Shown: positions 35,493-49,128 of the stretch, piece after piece | Layout: the number at the start of each line of letters is the position of its first letter | How positions within the stretch are numbered: position 1 is the stretch's first letter | DNA from: Cognatishimia sp. MH4019 | GTDB lineage: Bacteria > Pseudomonadota > Alphaproteobacteria > Rhodobacterales > Rhodobacteraceae | Assembly (NCBI RefSeq): GCF_020177595.1 | Contig: NZ_JAHTBL010000003.1 | Coordinates: forward strand, 330,893-394,892 | DNA length: 64,000 bases | Direction of reading: 5' to 3' | Program-made: the position numbers and the translations under genes | Notes under the pieces: generated by a model | What the model saw: only the letters and a program-made list of their open reading frames with translations | Databases searched by the model: none | Told to the model about the DNA's origin: nothing

Positions 35493-35508
35493 GTAACGGG
35501 ACATTAAC
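35493..35508 (+). promoter_or_regulatory. CtrA-like box upstream of ctrA
   Basis: GTAA-CGGGACA-TTAAC matches the CtrA consensus TTAA-N7-TTAAC with one mismatch in the first half-site. At about 50-65 bases before the ctrA ATG it would suit autoregulation. Confidence 0.5.
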
Positions 35509-35559
35509 CAATCCACGTCACGTTGGCAGCATACTGACCCACCTTGCGGAGAATCCCTA

Positions 35560-36276
35560 ATGCGTGTCCTGTTGATTGAAGACGATCCAACCACCTCAAA
35601 AAGCATCGAACTGATGCTGACCCATGCCAATCTGAACGTGTATTGCACGGATATGGGGGAGGAGGGGATCGATCTGGCCAAACTTTATGACTACGATTTG
35701 ATCCTTTTGGACCTGAACCTGCCGGATATGAGCGGCCAGGACGTGCTGCGCCAGCTGCGCTTGGCCCGGATCGAGACGCCGATTTTGATCCTGACAGGTT
35801 CGGACGACACCGAAAGCAAGCTGAAAAGCTTTGGGTTTGGGGCTGATGACTATCTGACTAAACCGTTTCACCGTGAAGAACTGGTGGCACGCATCCACGC
35901 GATCATCCGGCGTTCGAAAGGTCATTCGCAGTCGGTCATCAATACTGGCAAGATCTGCGTGAACCTTGATGCCAAGACAGTTGATGTCGGCGGCAAGACC
36001 GTTCATCTGACCGGCAAGGAATACCAGATGCTGGAATTGCTGAGCCTACGTAAAGGTACGACCCTGACCAAAGAGATGTTCTTGAACCATCTTTACGGCG
36101 GCATGGACGAACCCGAGCTGAAAATCATCGACGTGTTTATCTGCAAGCTGCGCAAGAAGCTTGCCAATGCGACCGATGGGGAGAACTACATCGAAACCGT
36201 CTGGGGCCGTGGCTATGTGCTGCGCGATCCTGATCCCGTTGCGATGGCACCGGAACGGATTGCTGTCGGCGCCTGA
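35560..36276 (+). CDS. ctrA: cell cycle response regulator CtrA
   Basis: An OmpR-family response regulator, phosphorylated through the CckA-ChpT relay. The 238 residues have a receiver domain with phospho-acceptor Asp51 ([14 protein letters not shown]), the conserved LTGSDD and KPFHREEL, and a winged-helix domain (about 125-225) with [17 protein letters not shown] and [13 protein letters not shown]. The sequence is close to Caulobacter CtrA throughout. Upstream are a CtrA-like box and two GANTC sites; sciP is immediately before it. Confidence 0.95.
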   Translation: MRVLLIEDDPTTSKSIELMLTHANLNVYCTDMGEEGIDLAKLYDYDLILLDLNLPDMSGQDVLRQLRLARIETPILILTGSDDTESKLKSFGFGADDYLTKPFHREELVARIHAIIRRSKGHSQSVINTGKICVNLDAKTVDVGGKTVHLTGKEYQMLELLSLRKGTTLTKEMFLNHLYGGMDEPELKIIDVFICKLRKKLANATDGENYIETVWGRGYVLRDPDPVAMAPERIAVGA

Positions 36277-36317
36277 AGCGCGGGTTTTCACGCACCGCCT
36301 CTGGACCTCCTGCATGA

Positions 36318-40564
<4,247 letters not shown>

Positions 40565-40572
40565 AGCGGCGC

Positions 40573-40607
40573 GTTCCATTTTGTTCACAAATGTTCTTAA
40601 AAAGTTC
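40573..40607 (+). promoter_or_regulatory. SOS (LexA) box with four phased GTTC half-sites
   Basis: GTTC occurs at 40573, 40583, 40593 and 40604. The last two form GTTC-N7-GTTC, the alphaproteobacterial LexA operator described in Rhodobacter and relatives; the others are ten bases apart. The same stretch holds TTAA-N7-TTTA (40597-40611), one mismatch from a CtrA box. It precedes a 40-codon ORF and follows recG. Confidence 0.7.
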
Positions 40608-40698
40608 TTTACAGACGCCTTCCAAAATGAGAACAAAGGGTCAACAAAGTTAACGCGCCACCAAGACGGTGCCCCACCCGAACAAGGAACCGCCCCCC

Positions 40699-40821
40699 AT
40701 GTTCACCGAGATGAAAACAATTGCCCGCCGTTCGTCCAACACGCTTCTTCAGGACGCCATTGGTGCCGCATCGCTTGTCGTGATGCTGCTTGTTGGCCTG
40801 CATTTGCCCGGCCTGATCTGA
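40699..40821 (+). CDS. 40-aa single-pass membrane peptide, predicted SOS-induced
   Basis: ATG 40699 to TGA 40819-40821. The peptide begins MFTEMKTIARRSSNTLLQDA, a basic amphipathic N-terminus, then one hydrophobic helix (about 21-40, including AASLVVMLLVGLHLPGL), so it probably sits in the inner membrane with its N-terminus in the cytoplasm. AAGGA lies ten bases upstream. It is the only plausible frame between the LexA box at 40573-40607 and the strong terminator at 40963-41003. Size and control resemble SOS membrane peptides such as Caulobacter SidA or E. coli TisB, without visible sequence identity. Function is inferred from context. Confidence 0.65.
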   Translation: MFTEMKTIARRSSNTLLQDAIGAASLVVMLLVGLHLPGLI

Positions 40822-40962
40822 ATTTGCCTGCCTGTTGCGCCTGAACCGCTCCGCATCCTGTCCCAACTGATGCGAACCTGACACTGCCTGTCATTTGCAC
40901 CTTGGACGATCTGCCTCTCGTCCAGACCGGTCTCAGGGTCCCACGCAACACTGGCTTCCTTG
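40822..40962 (+). other. long 3' untranslated region of the SOS-peptide transcript
   Basis: No start codon here opens a convincing frame. The segment is non-repetitive and C/T-rich, and runs to the terminator. It could be an untranslated tail or contain a small RNA. Confidence 0.3.
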
Positions 40963-41003
40963 CCGCCGCCATCCTTTCCCCGGATGTGCGGCGGTTTTTT
41001 TTT
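40963..41003 (+). terminator. strong intrinsic terminator of the SOS-peptide transcript
   Basis: CCGCCGCC-ATCC pairs with GGAT-GTGCGGCGG across a short loop and is followed by nine T (40995-41003). It defines a transcript of roughly 390 nt from the SOS promoter region. Confidence 0.8.
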
Positions 41004-41019
41004 ATTTAAAGGGAAGGGG

Positions 41020-41472
41020 TCAGGCGCAGTTGCTGGCTTCAGCTGCGTCAAACGCATCCAGCGTTGCATCAAGACTGAGCAGGATGGAGGCGTGGCGATT
41101 CTTGTAGTCGCGCGCAGGTTGCAGCACCTCAAAGCCATCAAATGGGGCGAGGGGAACAGGCCCATCGGCTTTCAACATCGCCTTGAGCTGATCGCGCGCG
41201 GCCTCAACATCGGATCGGGTCCGTCCTATGATGTTCGCGCCCACGACCGAGGCCGCGGCCTGACCCAAGGCGCAGGCTTTGACGTCTTGGCCGAATGCTG
41301 TGATCTGGCCGTTCTCCGTCACCAGATCGACCGTGACAGTGGATCCGCATAGTGGAGAGCGTTTCTTGGCCGTCGCCGTGGGGGCGTCCAGCCGATCCGT
41401 ATGCGGAATATCTGCAGCCAGCGCCAGAATGCGCGCGGAATAGAGCTTGATTAGGTCTGTCTCCTGGCTCAT
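41020..41472 (-). CDS. iron-sulfur cluster scaffold-like protein (NifU N-terminal/IscU family)
   Basis: A 150-residue protein of the NifU-N/SufU family that assembles or carries Fe-S clusters. Two family cysteines are visible, Cys42 in SPLCGSTV and Cys68 in VKACALGQAA. The third candidate is Cys149 in the extreme C-terminal SNCA, unlike IscU where it is internal. ATG 41472 follows AAGGAAAAG and begins MSQETDLIKLY, as relatives do; the longer frame is antisense to hisI. It is divergent from hisI with 66 bases between. Its exact partners are unknown. Confidence 0.8.
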   Translation of the reverse strand: MSQETDLIKLYSARILALAADIPHTDRLDAPTATAKKRSPLCGSTVTVDLVTENGQITAFGQDVKACALGQAAASVVGANIIGRTRSDVEAARDQLKAMLKADGPVPLAPFDGFEVLQPARDYKNRHASILLSLDATLDAFDAAEASNCA

Positions 41473-41538
41473 GTCTTTTCCTTTCAGCGACAGGGTATTA
41501 AATAACCCGCGCGCGCCCGAATGCAAAAGAGAAAACAC

Positions 41539-41898
41539 ATGGCCTTTGATCCCAGCAGTTTGACGTTTAATGCGGATGGTTTGCTGCCGTGTATCGCGCA
41601 GGATGCAGCATCGGGTGAGATTTTGATGTTGGCGTGGATGAATGCGGAGGCTGTGGCACAGACGCTTGAGACCGGCCGCGTGACGTATTGGTCGCGGTCC
41701 CGGCAAGCGTTCTGGATCAAGGGTGAAACAAGCGGGCATATTCAGAAACTGATCGAACTGCGCGTGGATTGCGACCGCGATTGTTTGCTTGCGCTGGTCG
41801 ATCAAACGGGGCCAGCCTGCCACACCAATCGCCGGTCGTGCTTTTACACGAAGGTTGAAACGACGGGCGAGACGATCCTGACCAAGCCAATGGTTTAA
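41539..41898 (+). CDS. hisI: phosphoribosyl-AMP cyclohydrolase
   Basis: Third step of histidine synthesis. The 119-residue monofunctional enzyme has the Mg-binding VDCDRD (Asp77, Asp79, Asp81) and the zinc cysteines Cys78, Cys94 and Cys101 (VDCDRDC, GPACHTNRRSCFY), plus WSRSRQAFWIKGETSG. It lacks the HisE domain fused in enterobacteria. ATG 41539 (MAFDPSSLTF) is preferred. Its 3' end overlaps the convergent gluQRS by four bases. Confidence 0.94.
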   Translation: MAFDPSSLTFNADGLLPCIAQDAASGEILMLAWMNAEAVAQTLETGRVTYWSRSRQAFWIKGETSGHIQKLIELRVDCDRDCLLALVDQTGPACHTNRRSCFYTKVETTGETILTKPMV

Positions 41899-42731
41899 AG
41901 TCCGACAAGCCTGCGGATATCAGTAGGGCTGAGCCCATCCGCACGGTATTTCGAAATCGCGCGCGCATCGTCCCGCTTGGCGAGGCGCTTGCCCGCCTCG
42001 TCGCGGATCAGCGCGTGGTGGTGGTAACGCGGGGTCGGTAGACCCAAGAGCCGTTGGAGCAAGACATGGATAGGCGTGGCCTCGAAAAGGTCCGCGCCGC
42101 GGACGACGTCCGTGATGTCTTGGGCGGCATCATCGACCGTAACGGCCAGGTGATAAGACGTTCCCATATCGCGTCTGGACAGGACAATATCGCCGATCTC
42201 GGAGATAAGCCTTTCGGGTGTGGTGATAACGTTACCTTGATGCTTTGGACCGGTTTCTTGAAATATTACAGGCTCTTTCGCGGCGATCCTCATGTTAAGT
42301 CTGAGCGCCATATCATGCGGCATCTCGGTGGGACGCGGCTTGTTGCGACAGGTTCCAGGATAGATCACTCCGTCCGGACCGGTTAGCGGTGCGCCGTCTT
42401 GCGGCGCGCTTGCAGCTTCGGAAATGTCGCGGCGGTTACAAGTGCAGGGATAGAGCAATCCGGCATCCCACAGCGCTTGCAAGGCAGCGTGATAGGCAGG
42501 CATCCGCTCGGATTGCCGCAAGACGGGGCGTGGCCAGCCGAGACCAAGCCACGCAAGGTCATCATAAATCTGAGCTTGCCATTCCGGGCGCGCACGGCTT
42601 TGGTCGATATCTTCGATCCGAAGCAGGAATGTGCCGCCAGCCTTCTTTGCCTTTTCAGCGGCGATCAGCGCAGAATAGGCGTGGCCCAGATGCAGCGGCC
42701 CCGTTGGCGACGGCGCGAAGCGGGTGCGCAT
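41895..42731 (-). CDS. gluQRS: glutamyl-Q tRNA(Asp) synthetase
   Basis: Attaches glutamate to queuosine in tRNA-Asp. The 278 residues resemble the catalytic half of glutamyl-tRNA synthetase: FAPSPTGPLHLGHAYSAL (HIGH-type), LLRIEDIDQSRARPEW, zinc-type cysteines CTCNR, and KRLAKRD in place of KMSKS. The anticodon-binding half is absent, which distinguishes it from GltX. It follows the methyltransferase gene by three bases. Confidence 0.92.
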   Translation of the reverse strand: MRTRFAPSPTGPLHLGHAYSALIAAEKAKKAGGTFLLRIEDIDQSRARPEWQAQIYDDLAWLGLGWPRPVLRQSERMPAYHAALQALWDAGLLYPCTCNRRDISEAASAPQDGAPLTGPDGVIYPGTCRNKPRPTEMPHDMALRLNMRIAAKEPVIFQETGPKHQGNVITTPERLISEIGDIVLSRRDMGTSYHLAVTVDDAAQDITDVVRGADLFEATPIHVLLQRLLGLPTPRYHHHALIRDEAGKRLAKRDDARAISKYRADGLSPTDIRRLVGL

Positions 42732-42734
42732 GAT

Positions 42735-43343
42735 TTAGGACATCTTTTCAACGATATAGACGGAAGAGTTCATGTCTTTCGATAAAAGATGTGGCCCATA
42801 ATCTTCAAGCAAGATCTTGATCGTTCCGGCGTCCGTCAACGCCTTCAACTTGCCCATGAAGGCCGGATCCTCCAACGTCGGGTCGTTATACGAAAACGCG
42901 TAAATCCCGCCTTTAGGCAATGCGGCAAGGAGCATGTCGTGGGTTTCCGGAGGTGCCGCGCCAAGGCTCACGACACCGATGGCTGCGATGATCTCGTAGT
43001 GATCGGTTGGTATCACGTCGCCCAGTTCGGACAGCCACAACGTGCGGTAAGCAGGCTTTTCACGCGCTTTTTCAAGCATCTGCGGTGTGATGTCAGTGCC
43101 ATCAATCGTTGTGAAGCCTTCTGCGGCCAAGGCCATCCCGGACAGCCCGGTTCCGCAACCGAAATCAAGCACGGATCGGGTCTTGTCCGCGATCACGCCC
43201 GCCAAAGCTTTTGAAAGCCGTTCCGGGGTCTTGTAGGTCTCGGCAATCTCACCTTCATAGGTGTCGGCCCAACCGGCATACATCGCGCGGGTTTCTTCGG
43301 GGGACCGACGGGTCCACAGATTTTTCGGTGTGGTATCGCTCAT
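42735..43343 (-). CDS. class I SAM-dependent methyltransferase
   Basis: A 202-residue Rossmann-fold methyltransferase. Motif I is VLDFGCGTGLSG and a second block is IDGTDITPQMLEKAREK. The N-terminus WTRRSPEETRAMYAGWADTYEG resembles small-molecule methyltransferases. The substrate cannot be deduced. It lies between trmFO and gluQRS on the same strand, so a link to tRNA modification is possible but not shown. Confidence 0.8.
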   Translation of the reverse strand: MSDTTPKNLWTRRSPEETRAMYAGWADTYEGEIAETYKTPERLSKALAGVIADKTRSVLDFGCGTGLSGMALAAEGFTTIDGTDITPQMLEKAREKPAYRTLWLSELGDVIPTDHYEIIAAIGVVSLGAAPPETHDMLLAALPKGGIYAFSYNDPTLEDPAFMGKLKALTDAGTIKILLEDYGPHLLSKDMNSSVYIVEKMS

Positions 43344-43371
43344 ACCTCCACCCTAGCCGTGCAGGGCGATG

Positions 43372-44727
43372 TCAGGCAACCGCCCGTGCGGATTGGCCCA
43401 GCCACGCAGTCCACGCAGCTTTCGCGCGGTCGGTATAGGCTTTGTAGCGGTCCTTGCGGCCGCGCCGCCCGCCTTTGAGCCCATCAACCGGCAGAAATAG
43501 CCCGAAATTGACATTCATCGGCTGGAACGTTTTGGCATCCGCGCCACCCGTGATGTGACGGATCAAAGCGCCCATTGCAGTATCTTGCGGGGGTGGCGTG
43601 ACAGGTTGACCAAGGATCTCGGCGGCCGCCATGCGTCCGGCAAGCAGGCCCATGGCCGCGCTTTCGACATAGCCCTCAACGCCGGTGATTTGGCCTGCAA
43701 ACCGAAGATGCGGCTTGGATTTCAGGCGCATCTGATCGTCGAGCAACGTAGGGGAGTTCAGGAATGTGTTGCGGTGTATTCCGCCCAAACGCGCAAAGCT
43801 CGTGTCCTCAAGACCGGGGATCATACGCAGTACGTCTTTCTGAGCACCGTATTTCATTTTTGTCTGAAAGCCGACGATGTTATAGAGCGTTCCTAAAGCA
43901 TTATCGCGGCGCAATTGCACCACTGCGTAAGGCTTCACATCTGGCTGATGCGGGTTCGTCAGACCGACCGGTTTCATCGGCCCAAATCGCAGCGTCTCCC
44001 GACCGCGTTCGGCCATCACCTCAATCGGGAGGCAACCGTCGAAATAACCTGCGGTCTCGCCTTCCTTGAACTCCGTTTTGTCGGCGGCAAGCAGCGCGTC
44101 GATGAACGCTTCATACTGGTCGCGGTCCATGGGGCAGTTCAGATAGGCCGTCCGCTCTTCCTCGGTCTCGCCTTTGTCATAGCGCGACTGCATCCAGGCT
44201 TTGTCCATGTCGATGCTGTCATGGTAAATGATCGGCGCGATCGCATCGAAAAACGCAAGCGCCTCCGCCCCGGTTTCTTTTGCAATCGCGTCGGCCAAAT
44301 TGCCGGATGTCAGTGGCCCGGTAGCGATGATCCAATGGCCGTCTTCGGGTAGTGACGTGATCTCATCATAGCTGACGCTGATATTGGGATGCGCGTTGAT
44401 CGCCGCCGTAACGCTCTCGGCAAATGGGTCGCGGTCCACGGCCAACGCGCCACCCGCAGGCAGCTTATGCTTGTCGGCGGTCGTCATGATCAGACCATCC
44501 GCTGCGCGCATTTCCCAATGCAGCAGACCGACGGCGTTTTGCTCGTCATCATCGGATCGAAAGGAATTGGAGCACACCATTTCCCCAAGCATTCCAGTAC
44601 GATGCGCGAAGGTCTTCACCTTGGGGCGCATCTCGTGGATGACCACTTGAACGCCTGCATTGGCGGCCTGCCATGCGGCCTCGGACCCGGCCATGCCGCC
44701 GCCCACGATATGAAGTGTCTGTGCCAT
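43372..44727 (-). CDS. trmFO: methylenetetrahydrofolate--tRNA-(uracil-5-)-methyltransferase TrmFO
   Basis: Makes ribothymidine 54 in tRNA with 5,10-methylenetetrahydrofolate and FAD, replacing SAM-dependent TrmA. The 451 residues begin with the FAD-binding [17 protein letters not shown] and include [49 protein letters not shown] and [20 protein letters not shown]. It lies 45 bases after gyrA on the same strand. Confidence 0.95.
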   Translation of the reverse strand: MAQTLHIVGGGMAGSEAAWQAANAGVQVVIHEMRPKVKTFAHRTGMLGEMVCSNSFRSDDDEQNAVGLLHWEMRAADGLIMTTADKHKLPAGGALAVDRDPFAESVTAAINAHPNISVSYDEITSLPEDGHWIIATGPLTSGNLADAIAKETGAEALAFFDAIAPIIYHDSIDMDKAWMQSRYDKGETEEERTAYLNCPMDRDQYEAFIDALLAADKTEFKEGETAGYFDGCLPIEVMAERGRETLRFGPMKPVGLTNPHQPDVKPYAVVQLRRDNALGTLYNIVGFQTKMKYGAQKDVLRMIPGLEDTSFARLGGIHRNTFLNSPTLLDDQMRLKSKPHLRFAGQITGVEGYVESAAMGLLAGRMAAAEILGQPVTPPPQDTAMGALIRHITGGADAKTFQPMNVNFGLFLPVDGLKGGRRGRKDRYKAYTDRAKAAWTAWLGQSARAVA

Positions 44728-44772
44728 GACCTGCGATGTAGTCCAAGGGACGGGCGTTGAAAAGGGCGCGCT

Positions 44773-47544
44773 TTACGCCTCTGGCTCTGCGCCACCGTCC
44801 GCGCCATCCTCCAGCGCATCGCCCTGATCGGCGATCCACGCGACCGAGACAACGCTTTCGCCTTTGGCTGTATCGAACACCTTCACGCCGCCCGCGCTGC
44901 GAGAGCGGAAGGAGATACCGTCAATCGGGCAGCGGATGGATTGCCCCTGCGAGGTTACCAGCATGATCTGATCGTCCATCTCGACGGGGAAGCTGGCCAC
45001 GACAGGGCCGCCGCGCATGGCTTTGTCCATCGCGGCGACACCCATGCCACCACGCCCGCGCAAGGGGTAGTCATGTGACGAACTCAGCTTGCCGGCGCCT
45101 TGCGAGGTGATCGTCAGGATCAGATTCTCTGCCGCTGACATCTCTGCATAACGCTCCGGACTGATCGCGCCAGCGGGGGCTTCTTCATCCTCGATTTCGG
45201 CGTCATCGGCCAGACCAGCCATGGCGCGGCGCATCTTGAGGTAGCCCGCGCGCTCGTCAGCCTCGGCTTCGAATGACCGGATCACGGCCATAGAGACGAC
45301 CTGATCGTCACCCTGCAGCTTGATGCCCCGCACACCCAACGACGCACGGGAGTTGAACACCCGCACATCGGTGCTGCGGAAACGGATCGCGCGGCCGGAA
45401 TTGGTCATCAGCATGACGTCATCTTCGTCGCTGCAAATTCGCGCGTTGATCAGTTTGACGTCTTCATTCTCGCCCTCGAACTTCATGGCGATCTTGCCGT
45501 TCGATTTGACATTCGTGAAGTCTGACAAGGCGTTACGGCGCACAGTTCCAGCAGATGTGGCAAAGACGATTTGCAGATTTTCCCACTCATCCTCGGGCTT
45601 ATCAACGGGCATGATCGCCGCGATCGAGACGCCAACCGGGATCGGCAGGATGTTTACAATCGCCTTGCCCTTTGCGTTCCGGCCACCCTGCGGAAGCCGC
45701 CAAGTTTTCAGCTTGTAGACCATGCCATCGGTCGTGAAGAACAGCAGTTGTGTGTGCGTGTTCGCGACGAAAAGCGTCGTGACGACGTCGTCTTCTTTGG
45801 TCGCCATACCGCCCACGCCTTTGCCACCGCGGCGTTGTGCGCGGAAGTCAATCAGCGGAGTGCGCTTGATATAGCCGCCCGAGGTGACCGTAACGACCAT
45901 GTCCTCGCGCTCAATCAGGTCCTCGTCTTCCATATCGCCGGACCAGTCGACGATCTCGGTGCGGCGGGGCACGGCGAATTTCTCGCGCACGTCTTTCAGC
46001 TCGTCCGAGATGATGCCCATGATTCGCTCGCGCGACGCAAGGATTTCCAAGTATTCTCTGATCTTTGCAGCGAGTTCTTGAAGTTCGTCCGTCACCTCCT
46101 TGACCCCCATCGCGGTCAAACGCTGGAGGCGCAATTCAAGGATCGCGCGCGCTTGTGTTTCCGACAGGTTATAGGTGCCGTCCTCGTTCATCTTATGGGT
46201 CGGATCGTCGATCAGCTTGATGTATTCGGCGATATCCCCCGCGGGCCAACGGCGCGTCATCAGCTTCTCGCGGGCCTCAGCCGGATCGGCGGAGGAGCGG
46301 ATGGTCGCGACAATCTCGTCCACATTGGTGACGGCCACGGCAAGACCGCAAAGAACATGGCTGCGTTCACGGGCTTTGCGCAGCTCAAACGCGGTGCGGC
46401 GGGCGACAACCTCTTCGCGGAAGGCGATGAAAGATGTCAGGAAGCGGCGCAGCGTTAACTGTTCCGGCTTGCCGCCATTCAGCGCCAGCATATTGCAGCC
46501 GAAATAGGTCTGCATCGGCGTGAAGCGGAACAGTTGGTTCAAGACCACTTCAGCAGTTGCATCGCGCTTCAGCTCAACCACCACACGGACGCCGACACGG
46601 TCGGACTCGTCCTGCACATGACTGATGCCGTCTATCTTTTTGTCGCGGACCTGCTCTGCGATCTTCTCGATCATGGTGGCCTTGTTCACCTGATAGGGAA
46701 TCTCATCAATAACAATGGCGTAGCGGTCCTTCCTAATCTCCTCAACCCGCGTTTTCGAGCGGACGATGACGCTGCCGCGCCCTTCCAGATAGGCTTTGCG
46801 CGCACCAGAGCGGCCCAGCATGATGCCTCCGGTGGGGAAGTCTGGACCCGGCACATATTCGATCAACTCTTCGCTCGTCAGATCGGGGTTTTCGATGAGG
46901 GCAAGCGTCGCGTCCACGACCTCCCCAAGGTTATGGGGCGGAATATTGGTGGCCATACCGACGGCGATGCCGCCAGCACCGTTAACCAGCATATTGGGAA
47001 AGCGCGCTGGCAGAACTGTCGGCTCGCGATCCTTACCGTCGTAATTGTCCTGAAAATCGACCGTCTCTTTCTCGATATCGGCCAGAAGCGCATTGGCAGG
47101 CTTGTCCATGCGCACTTCGGTATAGCGCATCGCGGCAGGATTATCCCCGTCCATCGAGCCGAAATTGCCTTGCCCGTCCAGCAAAGGCAGCGACATGGAG
47201 AAATCCTGCGCCATCCGCACCAGCGCGTCGTAAATCGCGCCGTCGCCATGGGGGTGGTACTTACCCATCACATCGCCCACCGGGCGGGCGGATTTGCGGT
47301 AGGATTTGTCGTGCGTGTTGCCCGTTTCGTGCATCGCATAAAGGATGCGGCGGTGTACCGGCTTCAACCCGTCACGCAGATCAGGGATTGCGCGGCTGAC
47401 AATCACGCTCATGGCGTAATCGAGGTAAGACGATTTCATCTCATCGGCGATAGAGATGGACGGCCCGTCATACACATAACGCTCGGGCGTATTTTCGTCT
47501 TCGTTATCAGGGGTTTCCGGGGTGTCGTTCACGTAATCGGCCAC
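44773..47544 (-). CDS. gyrA: DNA gyrase subunit A
   Basis: The breakage-reunion subunit of gyrase. The 923 residues have the catalytic Tyr141 ([10 protein letters not shown]), the QRRGGKG gyrase box ([11 protein letters not shown]) and the six-bladed C-terminal wrapping domain. The protein is ~50 residues longer than E. coli GyrA, with an acidic N-terminal extension and a Gly/Ala/Glu-rich tail. The quinolone region reads [17 protein letters not shown]: the E. coli Ser83 position is Gly102 while Asp87 is kept (Asp106). It probably heads gyrA-trmFO-methyltransferase-gluQRS. Confidence 0.96.
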   Translation of the reverse strand: MADYVNDTPETPDNEDENTPERYVYDGPSISIADEMKSSYLDYAMSVIVSRAIPDLRDGLKPVHRRILYAMHETGNTHDKSYRKSARPVGDVMGKYHPHGDGAIYDALVRMAQDFSMSLPLLDGQGNFGSMDGDNPAAMRYTEVRMDKPANALLADIEKETVDFQDNYDGKDREPTVLPARFPNMLVNGAGGIAVGMATNIPPHNLGEVVDATLALIENPDLTSEELIEYVPGPDFPTGGIMLGRSGARKAYLEGRGSVIVRSKTRVEEIRKDRYAIVIDEIPYQVNKATMIEKIAEQVRDKKIDGISHVQDESDRVGVRVVVELKRDATAEVVLNQLFRFTPMQTYFGCNMLALNGGKPEQLTLRRFLTSFIAFREEVVARRTAFELRKARERSHVLCGLAVAVTNVDEIVATIRSSADPAEAREKLMTRRWPAGDIAEYIKLIDDPTHKMNEDGTYNLSETQARAILELRLQRLTAMGVKEVTDELQELAAKIREYLEILASRERIMGIISDELKDVREKFAVPRRTEIVDWSGDMEDEDLIEREDMVVTVTSGGYIKRTPLIDFRAQRRGGKGVGGMATKEDDVVTTLFVANTHTQLLFFTTDGMVYKLKTWRLPQGGRNAKGKAIVNILPIPVGVSIAAIMPVDKPEDEWENLQIVFATSAGTVRRNALSDFTNVKSNGKIAMKFEGENEDVKLINARICSDEDDVMLMTNSGRAIRFRSTDVRVFNSRASLGVRGIKLQGDDQVVSMAVIRSFEAEADERAGYLKMRRAMAGLADDAEIEDEEAPAGAISPERYAEMSAAENLILTITSQGAGKLSSSHDYPLRGRGGMGVAAMDKAMRGGPVVASFPVEMDDQIMLVTSQGQSIRCPIDGISFRSRSAGGVKVFDTAKGESVVSVAWIADQGDALEDGADGGAEPEA

Positions 47545-47724
47545 TTCTTCTGGAGAGGTCTATATTTTGTTGTCTCACTCTATCAGAGCCGCGATATGGG
47601 GTGCAACGGATTTGCGCGCCCCCCCCTTGTCAGCCGATGGTAAAGACTGATAACACACTGTTTTTATTGAAAAGTAATTCTTTTCAGGTCTCAATAGACA
47701 AAGCGAGCAGAAGAGGAGGCAGAA

Positions 47725-47994
47725 ATGCCATCATCAGAGACTGAATTGATGCTTCAAGGATACGGGCTGACCACGGCAGAGTTTTTCTACCACATGCCCG
47801 ACTATCCCCATGTGCTGAACACGTTCCTCTGGCAGGACTATGACCTGGCGCCAGATCACCCCAAGCTCTTCAAATTTGTTGAGTTTTGGCAGGACGAAAT
47901 TGAAGGCCCGCTGCATTCCGTGCGCTTTGTGCACCGCAAGGAGATAAGCGCCGGGGAATGGCAGCAGCTAAAGGGCGAGTTTACCTTGCACTAG
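47725..47994 (+). CDS. Usg-like protein
   Basis: An 89-residue soluble protein of the Usg family, named from a Caulobacter gene found upstream of trp genes. It shows LQGYGLTTAEFFYHMPDYP, LNTFLWQDYDLAPDHPKL and LHSVRFVHRKEISAGEW. No biochemical function is established. GAGGAGG lies just upstream of ATG 47725. It is divergent from gyrA and its 3' end overlaps convergent dsbB by 14 bases. A six-base inverted repeat, GAAAAG/CTTTTC at 47669-47685, lies in its upstream region. Confidence 0.85.
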   Translation: MPSSETELMLQGYGLTTAEFFYHMPDYPHVLNTFLWQDYDLAPDHPKLFKFVEFWQDEIEGPLHSVRFVHRKEISAGEWQQLKGEFTLH

Positions 47995-48445
47995 CGCGCG
48001 CCGCCATCAGCCAAAGCGCCATCAAGGCAAAAGACGCAACCGCGTTCCAACTGGCCATCGACAGGCCCAACATCTCCCACGCGATCTCGTCGCAACGCAC
48101 CAGCGGGGCGGTCATGATCTGATCCAGCAGGTCTTCAGCAGAGACGCCCGAGATATCGCCGGAAGTGCAACTGGAAGGGCCTTCCCACCAGCCCCGCTCG
48201 ACCCCGGTATGAAAAATGCCGATACCGCCGCTTGCCGCCGCTGCGAGCGCGCCCAGAAGCGGCAGGATCATTCCGGATGCCGCGACAGCCAGAATGCCGA
48301 TTGGCACGGCGGCCATATGGGGCCAGCGCTGCCAATAACACATGGCACAAGGCGCCATGCCGCCAATATACTGAAAGGCCCAGGCACCCATCAGCAAGGC
48401 AAGAGAGCCGCCAGCGGCCAGATAGATCAGGCTGTTACGGGTCAT
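47981..48445 (-). CDS. dsbB: disulfide bond formation protein B
   Basis: An inner-membrane quinone reductase that reoxidises DsbA. The 154 residues contain four hydrophobic helices and both cysteine pairs: Cys33/Cys36 (PCAMCYWQRW) and Cys93/Cys118 in the periplasmic loop. The conserved aromatic-Gln-Arg-Trp after the first pair fits DsbB. Its ATG overlaps the stop of the upstream YqaA-type gene. Confidence 0.9.
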   Translation of the reverse strand: MTRNSLIYLAAGGSLALLMGAWAFQYIGGMAPCAMCYWQRWPHMAAVPIGILAVAASGMILPLLGALAAAASGGIGIFHTGVERGWWEGPSSCTSGDISGVSAEDLLDQIMTAPLVRCDEIAWEMLGLSMASWNAVASFALMALWLMAARASAR

Positions 48446-49020
48446 AGGAAGCGCACCAGGTAGAAACTTCCAAAGAGCAGGATGATGAACAGGGTAAACA
48501 TAAGCCCCAGCCGCTTTTCGATGAAATCACGAATGGGTGCGCCGAATTTCCACAAAAGCCAAGCGACGACGAAGAAGCGCAGGCCGCGTGCCACGATGGA
48601 GGTGAGGATGAAGACGGGCAGGTTCAGCCCCGTCGCCCCGGACAGGATCGTGATCACCTTATAAGGGAAGGGGGTCACGCCCGCCGTCAGCACGACCCAG
48701 AGGCCCCATTCATTGTAGCGGGTGGTGAACTGCTCGAAGTAAGCTTCTTTGCCCAAGGCCATCAGCACCGGTGCGCCCAGCGTATCATAGGCCAGCGCGC
48801 CGATCGCATAGCCAAAAAGCCCGCCCAGCACCGACGAGACCAGCGCGACGCCTGCGATCAAAAACGCGCGGCGTGGTGTGGCCAGGATCATCGGGATCAT
48901 CAGCAAATCCGGCGGGATCGGAAAGAACGAGCTCTCCATAAAGGCAACCGCCGCCAACGCCCACAAGGCATAGGGCGACTCGGCCAGCGACAAGGTCCAG
49001 TCGTAAAGGCGTCTGATCAT
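48442..49020 (-). CDS. YqaA-type membrane protein (VTT/SNARE-associated domain)
   Basis: A 192-residue integral membrane protein related to the DedA superfamily. It shows FMESSFFPIPPDLLMIPMIL and a GLFGYAIGALAYDTLG block, followed by VVLTAGVTPFPYKVITILSG, typical of YqaA. DedA relatives are linked to lipid flipping and proton-dependent homeostasis; YqaA itself is not characterised. It is co-transcribed with dsbB and divergent from the zinc peptidase gene. Confidence 0.82.
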   Translation of the reverse strand: MIRRLYDWTLSLAESPYALWALAAVAFMESSFFPIPPDLLMIPMILATPRRAFLIAGVALVSSVLGGLFGYAIGALAYDTLGAPVLMALGKEAYFEQFTTRYNEWGLWVVLTAGVTPFPYKVITILSGATGLNLPVFILTSIVARGLRFFVVAWLLWKFGAPIRDFIEKRLGLMFTLFIILLFGSFYLVRFL

Positions 49021-49128
49021 GGGACTGCTCGGTTTGTTTTTTGTCTTAGGCCATGGGATTGGCCAAGCGTCAAGGTTGAGATGCGTTTGTCGCCTGCTAG
49101 GATGGCTGTGATTAAGAAGGAATAAGCG

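Noticed and set aside
40581..40844. Alternative TTG-initiated 87-codon frame over the SOS-peptide region
   Set aside because: It starts inside the LexA box, has no membrane or domain features, and its Cys/His/Pro-rich composition looks non-coding; the 40-codon frame with an ATG is preferred.
46534..47643. 369-codon plus-strand frame
   Set aside because: Antisense to the strongly conserved gyrA N-terminus.
47669..47685. GAAAAG-TAATT-CTTTTC inverted repeat before usg as an operator
   Set aside because: Six-base AT-rich arms are short enough to be chance and no regulator is suggested by context.
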